NCBI RefSeq assembly: GCF_003054225.1
Contig: NZ_QBKQ01000003.1
Coordinates: forward strand, 372,001 to 436,000
Direction of reading: 5' to 3'
Length of the DNA: 64,000 nt
From: Christiangramia gaetbulicola
Lineage (GTDB): Bacteria > Bacteroidota > Bacteroidia > Flavobacteriales > Flavobacteriaceae
The notes under the pieces are model-generated. The model did no database searches, was not told where the DNA came from, and was given only the letters and a program-made list of their open reading frames with translations. Position numbers and translations under genes: made by a program. This document shows, piece after piece, positions 1 through 7,567 of this stretch. The number at the start of each line of letters is the position of its first letter. Positions within the stretch are counted from its first letter, which is position 1.

Positions 1-1
1 T

Positions 2-796
2 TCTACGCATTTTTACAATTATGAGGAGTTTGAAGAGCCTGCAGAAGGTTTTGATTACGTGGTAAGACTGGATACTATTGCCGGAGAAAATATCGATAAG
101 ACTCCAATTATCGAATCTGAAAAATTAATTACCAAAACGGTTAATTTTCAGGGAGTAGATCAACAGTTATACATTTTGGTAGAAAGAGAAGGAGAGGGTA
201 AAAAGCCAACTTACGCCGATTCTACTTATGTGGCTTACGAAGGAGAATTACTTAGTGATGATGTTTTTGATAGCAGATTAAAATCGCCTTTATGGTTCAA
301 CCTTACTTCTTACTACGAGGTTGGTCCACAGGGACCTTCTTTAAGACCAGGACCGGTAAAAGGATTTACCGAAGGTTTAGAAGAATTTCGCGCTGCTACA
401 GGATTCAAAACGAATCCAGATAACACGGTGACCTGGAATAACGATTACGGGGTTGGAGCTATCTTTATGCCTTCGGGGCTGGCTTATTTCAATTCTGCTC
501 AAAATAGTATACCGGCATATTCGCCGCTCATTTTCAAGGTGAACCTGTATAAGGTGAATGTTGCGGATCATGACAGGGATGGTATTGAGTCGTATCTAGA
601 AGATCTTGACGGTGATGGAAACCTCTTCAATGATGATACCGATGGGGATGGCCTGCCTAATTTCTCTGATGCAGATGATGATGGTGACGGTACTCCTACC
701 AAAGATGAAATTGAAATTAATGCAGACGGTAGTATAACGTATACCGATTCTAATGATGATGGAACTCCAGATTACCTGGATCCGGATGTTTTTTAA
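2..796 (+). CDS. FKBP-type peptidyl-prolyl isomerase-like protein with calcium-binding repeats (5' truncated)
   Basis: The reading frame is open from the first base, so the true start lies outside the window; a GTG at position 59 is internal. The visible 264 residues contain an FKBP-like fold region (a YEGEL strand, VFDSR, then VKGFTEGLEEF and a late FKVNLYKV strand). A C-terminal acidic tail with four or five DxDxDG-type loops (DGDGNLFNDDTDGDG, DADDDGDG) follows, as in thrombospondin type 3 calcium repeats. Such proteins are normally exported lipoproteins in Flavobacteriaceae that assist folding of envelope proteins. That the N-terminus carries a lipoprotein signal is inference. It converges on the metalloprotease gene across a shared terminator. 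Confidence 0.8.
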   Translation, partial: STHFYNYEEFEEPAEGFDYVVRLDTIAGENIDKTPIIESEKLITKTVNFQGVDQQLYILVEREGEGKKPTYADSTYVAYEGELLSDDVFDSRLKSPLWFNLTSYYEVGPQGPSLRPGPVKGFTEGLEEFRAATGFKTNPDNTVTWNNDYGVGAIFMPSGLAYFNSAQNSIPAYSPLIFKVNLYKVNVADHDRDGIESYLEDLDGDGNLFNDDTDGDGLPNFSDADDDGDGTPTKDEIEINADGSITYTDSNDDGTPDYLDPDVF

Positions 797-819
797 ACAA
801 TCATCTATATTTAAAACAT

Positions 820-851
820 AAAAAAACCCGGAGAATTCTCCGGGTTTTTTT
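820..851. terminator. bidirectional intrinsic terminator
   Basis: A perfect 18-base palindrome (CCCGGAGA/TCTCCGGG with central ATTC overlap, 827-844) is flanked by an A-run on the left and a T-run on the right. It can therefore stop transcription of the convergent FKBP-like and metalloprotease genes in both directions. Confidence 0.9.
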
Positions 852-866
852 ATGTCTAAGTTTTAA

Positions 867-1637
867 TTATTTTCCTCCTATAGATTGAAGATCTTCTATA
901 CAGGCGTCATCTAATTGCGGAACTCCGCCGCCGTCCAATCCATTAACCAAACCGCTTCTAAATTCAATAGATGCTCTCATTAAGCAGCCGTCTGTATTAC
1001 AATGACCTTCTTTTTCTGGATCTTCATGGTCTGATACTGGTTCGATGCCTAGATCTACCAGCCCAAATAAATGACCAAATTCGTGATTTAAAGTAGATGC
1101 CTCTATAATTGCTCTTGATGGTGCTCCGTTTCTGGCAGCGAATTCTCTAATTGTCTTTTCATAGATAATGATCGAGGTATTTCTAAAAGCCGTACCCAAA
1201 GTGACCAGATCATCAGATCCTTCTTCCTTTTCGCCATCTGCAAAATAGATCCATATTGCGATCTCATCACCAACATTATATAATGTCCTGGTTTCTTCTT
1301 CTACTGCTTTTAAATCATCTTCATCAAATGGGGATCTTCCTGAGGGCTCTACAGATCTAAGGTTGATCTTAATACCATCGGGTTTATAAACTCTAGATTC
1401 CAGGAAATTTTGAAAAATGCTTATTGCTTCACTGGTAGGTCTGTTCCCATCTGCATACACAATTTCAATATTCATGGAAGTGAACTCCATGTCGCTTATC
1501 AAGTCTGCACCAGAAGAACCTGTAAGTTTAAGATTAGCAGATTTACCATTATCCTTTCTATCAACGCTCTCTGTGGTACAGGAGAATACAAAAGCCGTTG
1601 AAATAAAAAGTAGTAGTATTTTTTTTATTCTTATCAT
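867..1637 (-). CDS. secreted metzincin-like zinc metalloprotease lipoprotein
   Basis: A 256-residue lipoprotein starting at the ATG at 1637; a longer frame to 1661 would place eight residues ahead of the signal sequence. The signal peptide ends in FVFSC, so Cys20 is the lipidated residue. The zinc site is HEFGHLFGLVD (His185, Glu186, His189, Asp195), followed by HCNTDGCLM near 211-219, whose CLM resembles the metzincin Met-turn and whose Cx4CxM spacing resembles archaemetzincins. Flavobacterial relatives are usually named membrane metalloprotease. It probably hydrolyses peptides at the cell surface; the substrate is unknown. Confidence 0.75.
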   Translation of the reverse strand: MIRIKKILLLFISTAFVFSCTTESVDRKDNGKSANLKLTGSSGADLISDMEFTSMNIEIVYADGNRPTSEAISIFQNFLESRVYKPDGIKINLRSVEPSGRSPFDEDDLKAVEEETRTLYNVGDEIAIWIYFADGEKEEGSDDLVTLGTAFRNTSIIIYEKTIREFAARNGAPSRAIIEASTLNHEFGHLFGLVDLGIEPVSDHEDPEKEGHCNTDGCLMRASIEFRSGLVNGLDGGGVPQLDDACIEDLQSIGGK

Positions 1638-1735
1638 GTCAAAGTTTAAGCAGTGCTTCAAAAATATGAAAAATAGTGAGTTAGACGGTTATTTTCAAAA
1701 GTTCAACAACAAACAGGAGGATCTGTTATAAATAT

Positions 1736-2443
1736 TTAATTCTTTTTTACGGTTAGGGAGGCCAGAAAATCATAGTTATCTCCCTGATGTATTATTTCAC
1801 AATCGAATCCATTAGATTCAGCATATTCACTTAAGAGGTCCGGACTTATAAAGAGCCAGTCAAAATCGTCGGACTGCAGATTCTTGTAGCTTATGCTATA
1901 AGTGAATTCACCGAAATAATTTTCAGGATCTTCAAATTCGTCCTCGAACAGGTAAATAAGATCTGAGGAATCCATAAGGATTTTTCCGCCTTCAGCCAGA
2001 AGGGAACGGGAATGCTCAAAAAAAGATTTAAGGTTTTCCAGTTTACCTATGATGCCGCTGCCATTCATCAGCATAAGGATGGTGTCAAATTTCTGATCCT
2101 TTAATTTGAAGAAATCTTCAGAAACTGCATTTTTCAAACCTCTTCTTTTAGCGATCTCAATCGCTCCGGTAGAAGTGTCTATAGCCTTTACCTTTAAATT
2201 TTTCTTTTTCTGAAGATGTAAAGCATGGCTGCCGGCACCACAGCCAACATCAAGAACTTTACCTTCGCAGAGCTCCAGCGCTTTTTGTTCGATTTCTGGC
2301 ATATCTTCAAATTTCCTGAAAAGATATGCTATGGGAATCACATCATCCTCGAAATCTGGAGAATGAACAATGATGTCTGTTTTGTCTTTTTCTTCGTAAA
2401 ATGCTTTGATGGCCGTGCCGAATATATCCTTATTTTTGTCCAA
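1736..2443 (-). CDS. class I SAM-dependent methyltransferase
   Basis: A 235-residue cytosolic protein with the S-adenosylmethionine binding motif I VLDVGCGAGSH (residues 63-73), an acidic post-I strand (VKAIDTS) and a motif resembling post II (FDTILMLMNGSG). The substrate cannot be inferred. The only plausible start is TTG at 2443, since the next internal Met is residue 48, which lies after the conserved N-terminal segment. This TTG shares base 2443 with the ATG of the divergent Cys-cluster gene. Confidence 0.8.
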   Translation of the reverse strand: MDKNKDIFGTAIKAFYEEKDKTDIIVHSPDFEDDVIPIAYLFRKFEDMPEIEQKALELCEGKVLDVGCGAGSHALHLQKKKNLKVKAIDTSTGAIEIAKRRGLKNAVSEDFFKLKDQKFDTILMLMNGSGIIGKLENLKSFFEHSRSLLAEGGKILMDSSDLIYLFEDEFEDPENYFGEFTYSISYKNLQSDDFDWLFISPDLLSEYAESNGFDCEIIHQGDNYDFLASLTVKKN

Positions 2444-2934
2444 TGGAAGAGATTCTTAAGAGTTTACCTGATAGGGCCAAAGATAAGAAGAAGGAGAATA
2501 GAAAGTTCTTTTCTAAGCTAAAGAAACGTCCGCCAAAAGATCTCGATGCTCTAATGGTTGAGCTTCATGAAGATGAGTTCTCCAGGACCGATTGTCTTAA
2601 CTGTGCTAATTGCTGCAAAACAACCGGCCCGTTATTTACTCAAAAGGATATAGAAAGGATCAGCAAACACTTTAGGATGAAGCCGGGCGAATTCATCGAT
2701 ACCTATTTAAGGCTGGACGAAGAAAATGATTTTGTATTACAGCAGGTTCCCTGTCCTTTTTTAGGATCAGATAATTATTGCTCTATCTATGAAAAACGAC
2801 CAAAAGCCTGCCGGGAATATCCGCATACCGATAGAAAGGATTTCCATAAGATCTCTAGTATTACCATTAGAAATACCGCCGTTTGCCCGGCCGCTTATAA
2901 TATCGTGGAAGAGATGAAGCGCAGGTTGAAATAG
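2443..2934 (+). CDS. YkgJ-family Cys-cluster (putative Zn/Fe-chelating) protein
   Basis: A 163-residue protein with the cysteine pattern of the YkgJ/Fliy zinc- or iron-chelating family: CxxCxxCC (Cys51, 54, 57, 58), then Cys104, Cys113 and Cys123 in a CPFL...CSIYEKRPKACREYP context. The family binds a metal cluster and its cellular role is unknown. It is divergent from, and overlaps by one base, the methyltransferase gene, so each promoter must lie inside the other coding region. Confidence 0.82.
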   Translation: MEEILKSLPDRAKDKKKENRKFFSKLKKRPPKDLDALMVELHEDEFSRTDCLNCANCCKTTGPLFTQKDIERISKHFRMKPGEFIDTYLRLDEENDFVLQQVPCPFLGSDNYCSIYEKRPKACREYPHTDRKDFHKISSITIRNTAVCPAAYNIVEEMKRRLK

Positions 2935-2959
2935 GTTTTCTTATTTATAGAAACTTCTA

Positions 2960-3148
2960 TTAACTCTGACTTTTTCCATGATCTGAAATAAAATATAAGG
3001 TTGCTCCAAAAAGAGTAGTGGATAGAATGACCAGGGACCATATAATTTTAGCCAATACGCTTAGCTGGCTATTCAATACATGCAGAAACATTTTGATAGT
3101 GAAGCCAAGTGCTAAAAGTACCAGGGCGATGAGGAATACTTCTTTCAT
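2960..3148 (-). CDS. small two-TM membrane protein, PLDc_N-like
   Basis: A 62-residue protein with two hydrophobic segments (about residues 4-22 and 34-53). The second (KIIWSLVIL...LFGATLYFI) resembles the short PLDc_N/phospholipase D N-terminal membrane hairpin, in which Trp and a Gly-x-x-x-Tyr pattern recur. It lies 5 bases downstream of the NamZ-like gene on the same strand and is probably cotranscribed. No function can be assigned. Confidence 0.65.
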   Translation of the reverse strand: MKEVFLIALVLLALGFTIKMFLHVLNSQLSVLAKIIWSLVILSTTLFGATLYFISDHGKSQS

Positions 3149-3153
3149 TTCTA

Positions 3154-4392
3154 CTAGTTGTAAATCAAGTATTGCTTTCTTTTAGACTGGAAATTTTCCA
3201 GGCCTTCTTTCCAGCTATCTTTTATTTCCTGAAAAGACTTTCCGCTTTCTATTTGCTGCTGAAGTTTTTTAGTTCCCGCGAGTTTGGTAAAAAACTGGTT
3301 GAAGAATTCATCTTTTCCAGAGGTATTATTATATGCTTCTATAAGCCATTCCAGATTCAGTGAATTCAAATATTCTGAATCGGTAAGATCTTTACCAAAA
3401 CATTGCAAGCCCGAATGTTTTGGGTTAGTCGCGCCTGGCATTGGTTCTGGCTTGTATAAATACTTGAAGTGGGTTTTGTGTAGGTAAGGCGATCCAAAAA
3501 CCTGGAATTGTTTATTGGTTCCCCGTCCTGCATTTACATTGGTTCCCTCAAAGAAGCACAGGCTAGGGTACAGGTTGATAGATTTATCATTGGGCAGGTT
3601 TGGAGAAGGTTTCACCGGTAGGGAGTATTTTTTCTCATGATCATAATTTGCCATTTCAATAACTCTGATTTCACATTGAATACCGTCTTTTAACCATTTT
3701 TCACCATTGATCATTTTGGCGTATTCCCCAATGGTAAGACCATGTACTACCGGAATTGGATGCATGCCCACGAAACTTTGATATTCCGGTTCCAGAATAG
3801 GACCATCTATATAGTGCCCGTTAGGATTTGGTCTGTCCAGGATTAAAAGAGGAATATTATTTTCAGCACAGGCTTCCATCAGGTAATGCAGAGTGGAGAT
3901 ATAAGTATAAAATCTCGCTCCGACATCCTGAATATCGAAGATCATCAGGTCTATACCTTTCAATACTTCAGAAGATGGTTTTTTATTTTTTCCATAGAGA
4001 GAAACAACCGGAAGTCCGGTTTTGGTGTCCAATCCATCCTTTATGACTTCTCCCGCATCGGCAGTACCACGAAAACCATGTTCTGGCGCAAAGACTTTTT
4101 CGATCCTGATGTTCAAACTCAGCAGAGAATCTACCAGGTGGGTGTAATCACCATTTTCGGTTTTGATGATCGAAGTTTGATTTCCCACAACTCCTATCTT
4201 TTTATCTTTCAGCAGGGGTAAATATTCTTCGGTACGATTTGCTCCCACAATTATTTCAGAATCTCCAGAATCTGATTTCTCTTTTTCTGAATTATTAGTC
4301 GAGGCTTCTTCAGATTGACTGTTACTGTTTCCGCAGGAAAGAATTCCGATAAGAAAGAATAAAAATGTACTTTTGAGCAATCTCTTAATCAT
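3154..4392 (-). CDS. namZ: DUF1343 lipoprotein, exo-beta-N-acetylmuramidase NamZ family
   Basis: A 412-residue protein. The signal peptide ends at LIGILSC (lipidated Cys20), followed by a Ser/Glu-rich linker to about residue 45 and then the DUF1343 (YbbC/NamZ) domain. Recognisable blocks are GVVGNQTS, FAPEHGFRG, LPVVSLYG, DLMIFDIQDVGARFYTY, ILDRPNPNG and FEGTNVNAGRGT. Characterised NamZ enzymes release terminal MurNAc from peptidoglycan fragments, so a role in cell-wall recycling or muropeptide use at the outer envelope is likely. Length matches the family. The start codons of this gene and the LolE-like gene are separated by only six bases. Confidence 0.85.
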   Translation of the reverse strand: MIKRLLKSTFLFFLIGILSCGNSNSQSEEASTNNSEKEKSDSGDSEIIVGANRTEEYLPLLKDKKIGVVGNQTSIIKTENGDYTHLVDSLLSLNIRIEKVFAPEHGFRGTADAGEVIKDGLDTKTGLPVVSLYGKNKKPSSEVLKGIDLMIFDIQDVGARFYTYISTLHYLMEACAENNIPLLILDRPNPNGHYIDGPILEPEYQSFVGMHPIPVVHGLTIGEYAKMINGEKWLKDGIQCEIRVIEMANYDHEKKYSLPVKPSPNLPNDKSINLYPSLCFFEGTNVNAGRGTNKQFQVFGSPYLHKTHFKYLYKPEPMPGATNPKHSGLQCFGKDLTDSEYLNSLNLEWLIEAYNNTSGKDEFFNQFFTKLAGTKKLQQQIESGKSFQEIKDSWKEGLENFQSKRKQYLIYN

Positions 4393-4398
4393 AGGATA

Positions 4399-5631
4399 TT
4401 GAATTTCGAGTATTTCGTTGTAAAGCGTTTAATCAGCGCTAAAAAGTATAAAAGTAGCATATCTGCCCCTATAATAAAAATAGCGATCACGGCGATCGCT
4501 ATCGGGGTTATTATGATGCTTGTTTCCTTTGCGACCGGTCTTGGTCTGCAGGAAAAGATAAGAGATAAGATCGCTGCTTTTAACGGGCATATCAATATTT
4601 CCAGTTACGATAATAACAGTTCCAAGGTTTCTTTGATCCCGGTTTCTAAAGACCAGGATTTTTATCCGGAATTCACTACGGTTGAAGGGATTAAGCATGT
4701 ACAGGCAGTAGCCACCAAATTTGCGGTTATCAGGACCGAAGATGATTTTGAAGGTATCATCGTTAAAGGTGTTGGGGATGATTATAACTGGGAATATTTT
4801 GAAGAATTCCTGATCGACGGAGAGCTGCCAGATTTTTCTGAAAATTTAAATGATGAGGTGCTTATCTCGCAATACCTGGCCAATAGATTGCAATTAAAGG
4901 TCGGGGATAAAGTTCCTACCTATTTTCTTAGAGATGATAGTGAACGCCCGCTAGCCAGAGGTTTTGAGATCACCGGGATTTACGAGTCTGGTTTTCAGGA
5001 ATTTGATGAACTTTATCTGATATCAGACATTCGGCATATACAGCGGATCAATAACTGGGAAGATGATGAAGTAGGGAATTTTGAGGTTTTTGTCGAAGAC
5101 TTCAATGAATTAGATCAAAAAGGAAACGAAGTATACGAGAATACCGGTTCTTTCCTGGATACTCAAACCATCAGCCAGAAATATTATTCAATTTTTGAAT
5201 GGCTCTCGCTCTTTGATTTCAATATCGCCTTGATCATAGGAATTATGATCCTGGTGGCAGGAATAAATATGATCACCGCCCTGCTGGTACTAATTCTTGA
5301 AAGAACTCAAATGATAGGGGTGCTTAAAGCTCTTGGTGCTGGTGACTGGAGCATAAGGAAGATCTTCCTGTACAACGCGGGATATTTAATTGTTCTTGGA
5401 CTCTTCTGGGGTAACCTTATTGGGATAGGAATTCTGGCACTTCAGAAATATTTTAAACTTGTTCCGTTGGATCCCCGTACTTATTACGTGACCGAAGTTC
5501 CTATCTATCTTAACTGGGATTACATATTAGCAGTTAACCTAGGAACCCTGCTATTATGTATGATCATGTTGCTGGTGCCTTCTCTTATTATCACCAAAAT
5601 TTCTCCGGTGAAAGCTATTAAGTTCGAGTAA
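4399..5631 (+). CDS. LolE/FtsX-like ABC transporter permease
   Basis: A 410-residue inner-membrane protein of the MacB/LolC/LolE permease type: one N-terminal membrane segment (about 22-47), a large periplasmic region (about 48-265), and three C-terminal segments (about 275-400). It includes the coupling-helix pattern ERTQMIGVLKALGAGDWSIRKIF typical of FtsX-like domains. It probably extracts lipoproteins from the inner membrane with an ATPase encoded elsewhere; no ATP-binding partner is adjacent. The start is TTG at 4399, because the next Met lies inside the first membrane segment. Confidence 0.85.
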   Translation: MNFEYFVVKRLISAKKYKSSISAPIIKIAITAIAIGVIMMLVSFATGLGLQEKIRDKIAAFNGHINISSYDNNSSKVSLIPVSKDQDFYPEFTTVEGIKHVQAVATKFAVIRTEDDFEGIIVKGVGDDYNWEYFEEFLIDGELPDFSENLNDEVLISQYLANRLQLKVGDKVPTYFLRDDSERPLARGFEITGIYESGFQEFDELYLISDIRHIQRINNWEDDEVGNFEVFVEDFNELDQKGNEVYENTGSFLDTQTISQKYYSIFEWLSLFDFNIALIIGIMILVAGINMITALLVLILERTQMIGVLKALGAGDWSIRKIFLYNAGYLIVLGLFWGNLIGIGILALQKYFKLVPLDPRTYYVTEVPIYLNWDYILAVNLGTLLLCMIMLLVPSLIITKISPVKAIKFE

Positions 5632-5664
5632 AAATACCGACCAAAATATAAGCAGCTGTAATCC

Positions 5665-5696
5665 TTGGTTTAAGGCTTCAGGATTTTTTACATTTG
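5665..5696 (+). promoter_or_regulatory. Bacteroidota sigma-A promoter of the cystathionine beta-synthase-like gene
   Basis: TTG at 5665-5667 and TACATTTG at 5689-5696, separated by 21 bases, match the Bacteroidota consensus (TTG, 19-21 nt, TAnnTTTG). Transcription would begin near 5703, just ahead of the ATG at 5715. Confidence 0.75.
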
Positions 5697-5714
5697 CACT
5701 CTTAAAAATTGAAA

Positions 5715-6695
5715 ATGGAATACGTTGAAAATATACTGGGTACTATAGGGAATACTCCTCTTGTGAAAATGAACAAGATCGTTGAGGATATTGATGCCCT
5801 GGTACTTGCTAAATATGAAACTTTTAATCCCGGGAATTCTGTAAAGGACCGTATGGCCGTGAAAATGGTTGAAGAGGCTGAAAAAAAGGGTCTGCTAAAA
5901 CCAGGGGGAACTATTATTGAAGGAACTTCCGGAAATACGGGAATGGGACTTGCTCTTGTTGCCATCGTTAAGGGTTATAAGATGATCTGTGTAATGAGTG
6001 ATAAACAGAGTAAGGAGAAGATGGATATTCTTAAGGCTGTTGGTAGTGAAGTGATCGTGTGCCCTACAGATGTTGAGCCAGATGATCCACGCTCTTATTA
6101 TTCAACTTCCAGAAGGCTGGCAGAAGAAACTCCAAATTCATGGTATGTGAATCAATATGATAACCTTGCCAATCGCCAGGCCCATTATGAATCTACAGGT
6201 CCAGAGATCTGGAGACAAACAGATGGGAAAGTAACCCACTTTGTAGTTGGAGTTGGAACCGGAGGAACAATTTCTGGTGTTGGAAAATATTTGAAGGAGC
6301 AGAATCCAGACATTAAAGTTTGGGGAATAGATACCTATGGCTCTGTTTTTAAGAAATACCATGAGACCGGTATTTTCGATGAGAAAGAGATCTATCCTTA
6401 TGTAACCGAAGGAATAGGGGAGGATATTCTTCCGAAGAACGTAGACTTTAGTGTAATTGATGGATTCACCAAGGTAACAGATAAAGATGCAGCGGTCTAT
6501 ACACAAAAGCTTTCCAAGGAGGAAGGTTTCTTCCTGGGGAACAGTGCGGGCGCAGCTGCTAAAGGATTACTTCAGCTAAAAGAACATTTTAAGAAGGACG
6601 ATGTGGTGGTTGTACTTTTCCACGACCATGGAAGCAGGTATGTTGGTAAGATGTACAATGATGACTGGATGCGAAAAATGGGATATATTGAATAG
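5715..6695 (+). CDS. PLP-dependent cystathionine beta-synthase / cysteine synthase family enzyme
   Basis: A 326-residue fold-type II PLP enzyme. The Schiff-base lysine is Lys44 in NPGNSVKDR, the substrate loop is TSGNTG (71-76) and the phosphate loop is GTGGT (181-185). The block EPDDPRSYYSTSRRLAEE and the NQYDNLANRQAHYESTGPEIW segment are characteristic of cystathionine beta-synthase catalytic domains rather than CysK/CysM. The C-terminal CBS regulatory domains are absent. It probably condenses serine or O-acetylserine with homocysteine or sulfide. The ATG at 5715 was chosen over a TTG at 5709, which lies close to the predicted transcription start. Confidence 0.87.
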   Translation: MEYVENILGTIGNTPLVKMNKIVEDIDALVLAKYETFNPGNSVKDRMAVKMVEEAEKKGLLKPGGTIIEGTSGNTGMGLALVAIVKGYKMICVMSDKQSKEKMDILKAVGSEVIVCPTDVEPDDPRSYYSTSRRLAEETPNSWYVNQYDNLANRQAHYESTGPEIWRQTDGKVTHFVVGVGTGGTISGVGKYLKEQNPDIKVWGIDTYGSVFKKYHETGIFDEKEIYPYVTEGIGEDILPKNVDFSVIDGFTKVTDKDAAVYTQKLSKEEGFFLGNSAGAAAKGLLQLKEHFKKDDVVVVLFHDHGSRYVGKMYNDDWMRKMGYIE

Positions 6696-6718
6696 TATAT
6701 TTCATCAAGAATAAATTA

Positions 6719-6743
6719 ACCTCGCTTTCTGCGGGGTTTTTTT
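6719..6743 (+). terminator. intrinsic terminator
   Basis: A short GC-rich hairpin (CCTCGC paired with GCGGGG through one G-T pair, loop TTTCT) is followed by seven T residues, 23 bases after the stop of the cystathionine beta-synthase-like gene. Confidence 0.8.
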
Positions 6744-6823
6744 ATGTCAAGGAAAGACTAAAAGCCGGGTAAAAATTTCAGATTAGTTTCAAATATTCTA
6801 TTTTCAGAGCTTAAAATTAAATC

Positions 6824-7519
6824 ATGAAGAAATTTTACCTGCTATTCATTAGTGTCATGCTCTTTTCCTGTAGCTCGACCCTGGATGTTGTTAATAACCC
6901 TGAACCTGAAAACCCTAATTATACTTATCTCGCCCTGGGGGATTCATATACCATTGGCGAAAGCGTAATTGAAACACAGCGATGGCCGGTGCAACTGGTA
7001 GAGCAATTAAGAGCTCGTGGATATAAAATGGCACCTCCAAAGATCATCGCGAAAACTGGCTGGACCACCCAGGACCTTCTACAGGGAATTGATAATGAAC
7101 TAAGTATTCATCGTGATTTCGATCTCGTTTCAATTCTAATTGGGGTAAATAATCAATACCAGGGTAAGCTGATCACTGAATATGAAGAAGACCTGAGGAC
7201 CATCTTCAGAAAGGCGATAAATCATTCCAAGACCAAAGAGAAAGGTGTTTTTGCGGTGAGTATCCCAGATTATGGATATACGCCTTTTGGTGCGGCCAGC
7301 CAGGAAGAGATTAGTGCAGAGATAGACCGATACAATGCAGTATTCAGACGCGTAGCGGCAGACTTTAATGTACCTTTTTATAATATCACCCCAATTTCCC
7401 GGGAGGCAAAAGAAAATCCTGATCTTGTGGCAAGCGATGACTTACATCCCAGTGGTTTAATGTATAAATACTGGGTAGATCAATTTGTAAACCAGGTAGC
7501 TGAGAAACTTCCGGAATAA
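6824..7519 (+). CDS. SGNH/GDSL-family hydrolase lipoprotein
   Basis: A 231-residue exported lipoprotein with a signal ending MLFSC (Cys16). Block I is ALGDSYTIG with nucleophile Ser41. An LIGVNNQYQG block supplies the oxyanion Gly/Asn, and the C-terminal SDDLHPSG gives the Asp205-x-x-His208 pair. This is the complete SGNH catalytic set. Such enzymes remove acyl groups from carbohydrates, lipids or esters; the substrate cannot be told from sequence. It appears monocistronic. Confidence 0.85.
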   Translation: MKKFYLLFISVMLFSCSSTLDVVNNPEPENPNYTYLALGDSYTIGESVIETQRWPVQLVEQLRARGYKMAPPKIIAKTGWTTQDLLQGIDNELSIHRDFDLVSILIGVNNQYQGKLITEYEEDLRTIFRKAINHSKTKEKGVFAVSIPDYGYTPFGAASQEEISAEIDRYNAVFRRVAADFNVPFYNITPISREAKENPDLVASDDLHPSGLMYKYWVDQFVNQVAEKLPE

Positions 7520-7555
7520 TTTTTTATCCCCTTCATTTTCAATTAGTTAATTTGA

Positions 7556-7563
7556 TACATTTG
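7556..7563 (+). promoter_or_regulatory. -7 element just upstream of a GTG start
   Basis: TACATTTG matches the TAnnTTTG element exactly and ends only four bases before the GTG start at 7568. Transcription is therefore predicted to begin at or within a few bases of the start codon, giving a leaderless or nearly leaderless mRNA. Confidence 0.6.
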
Positions 7564-7567
7564 AAGG

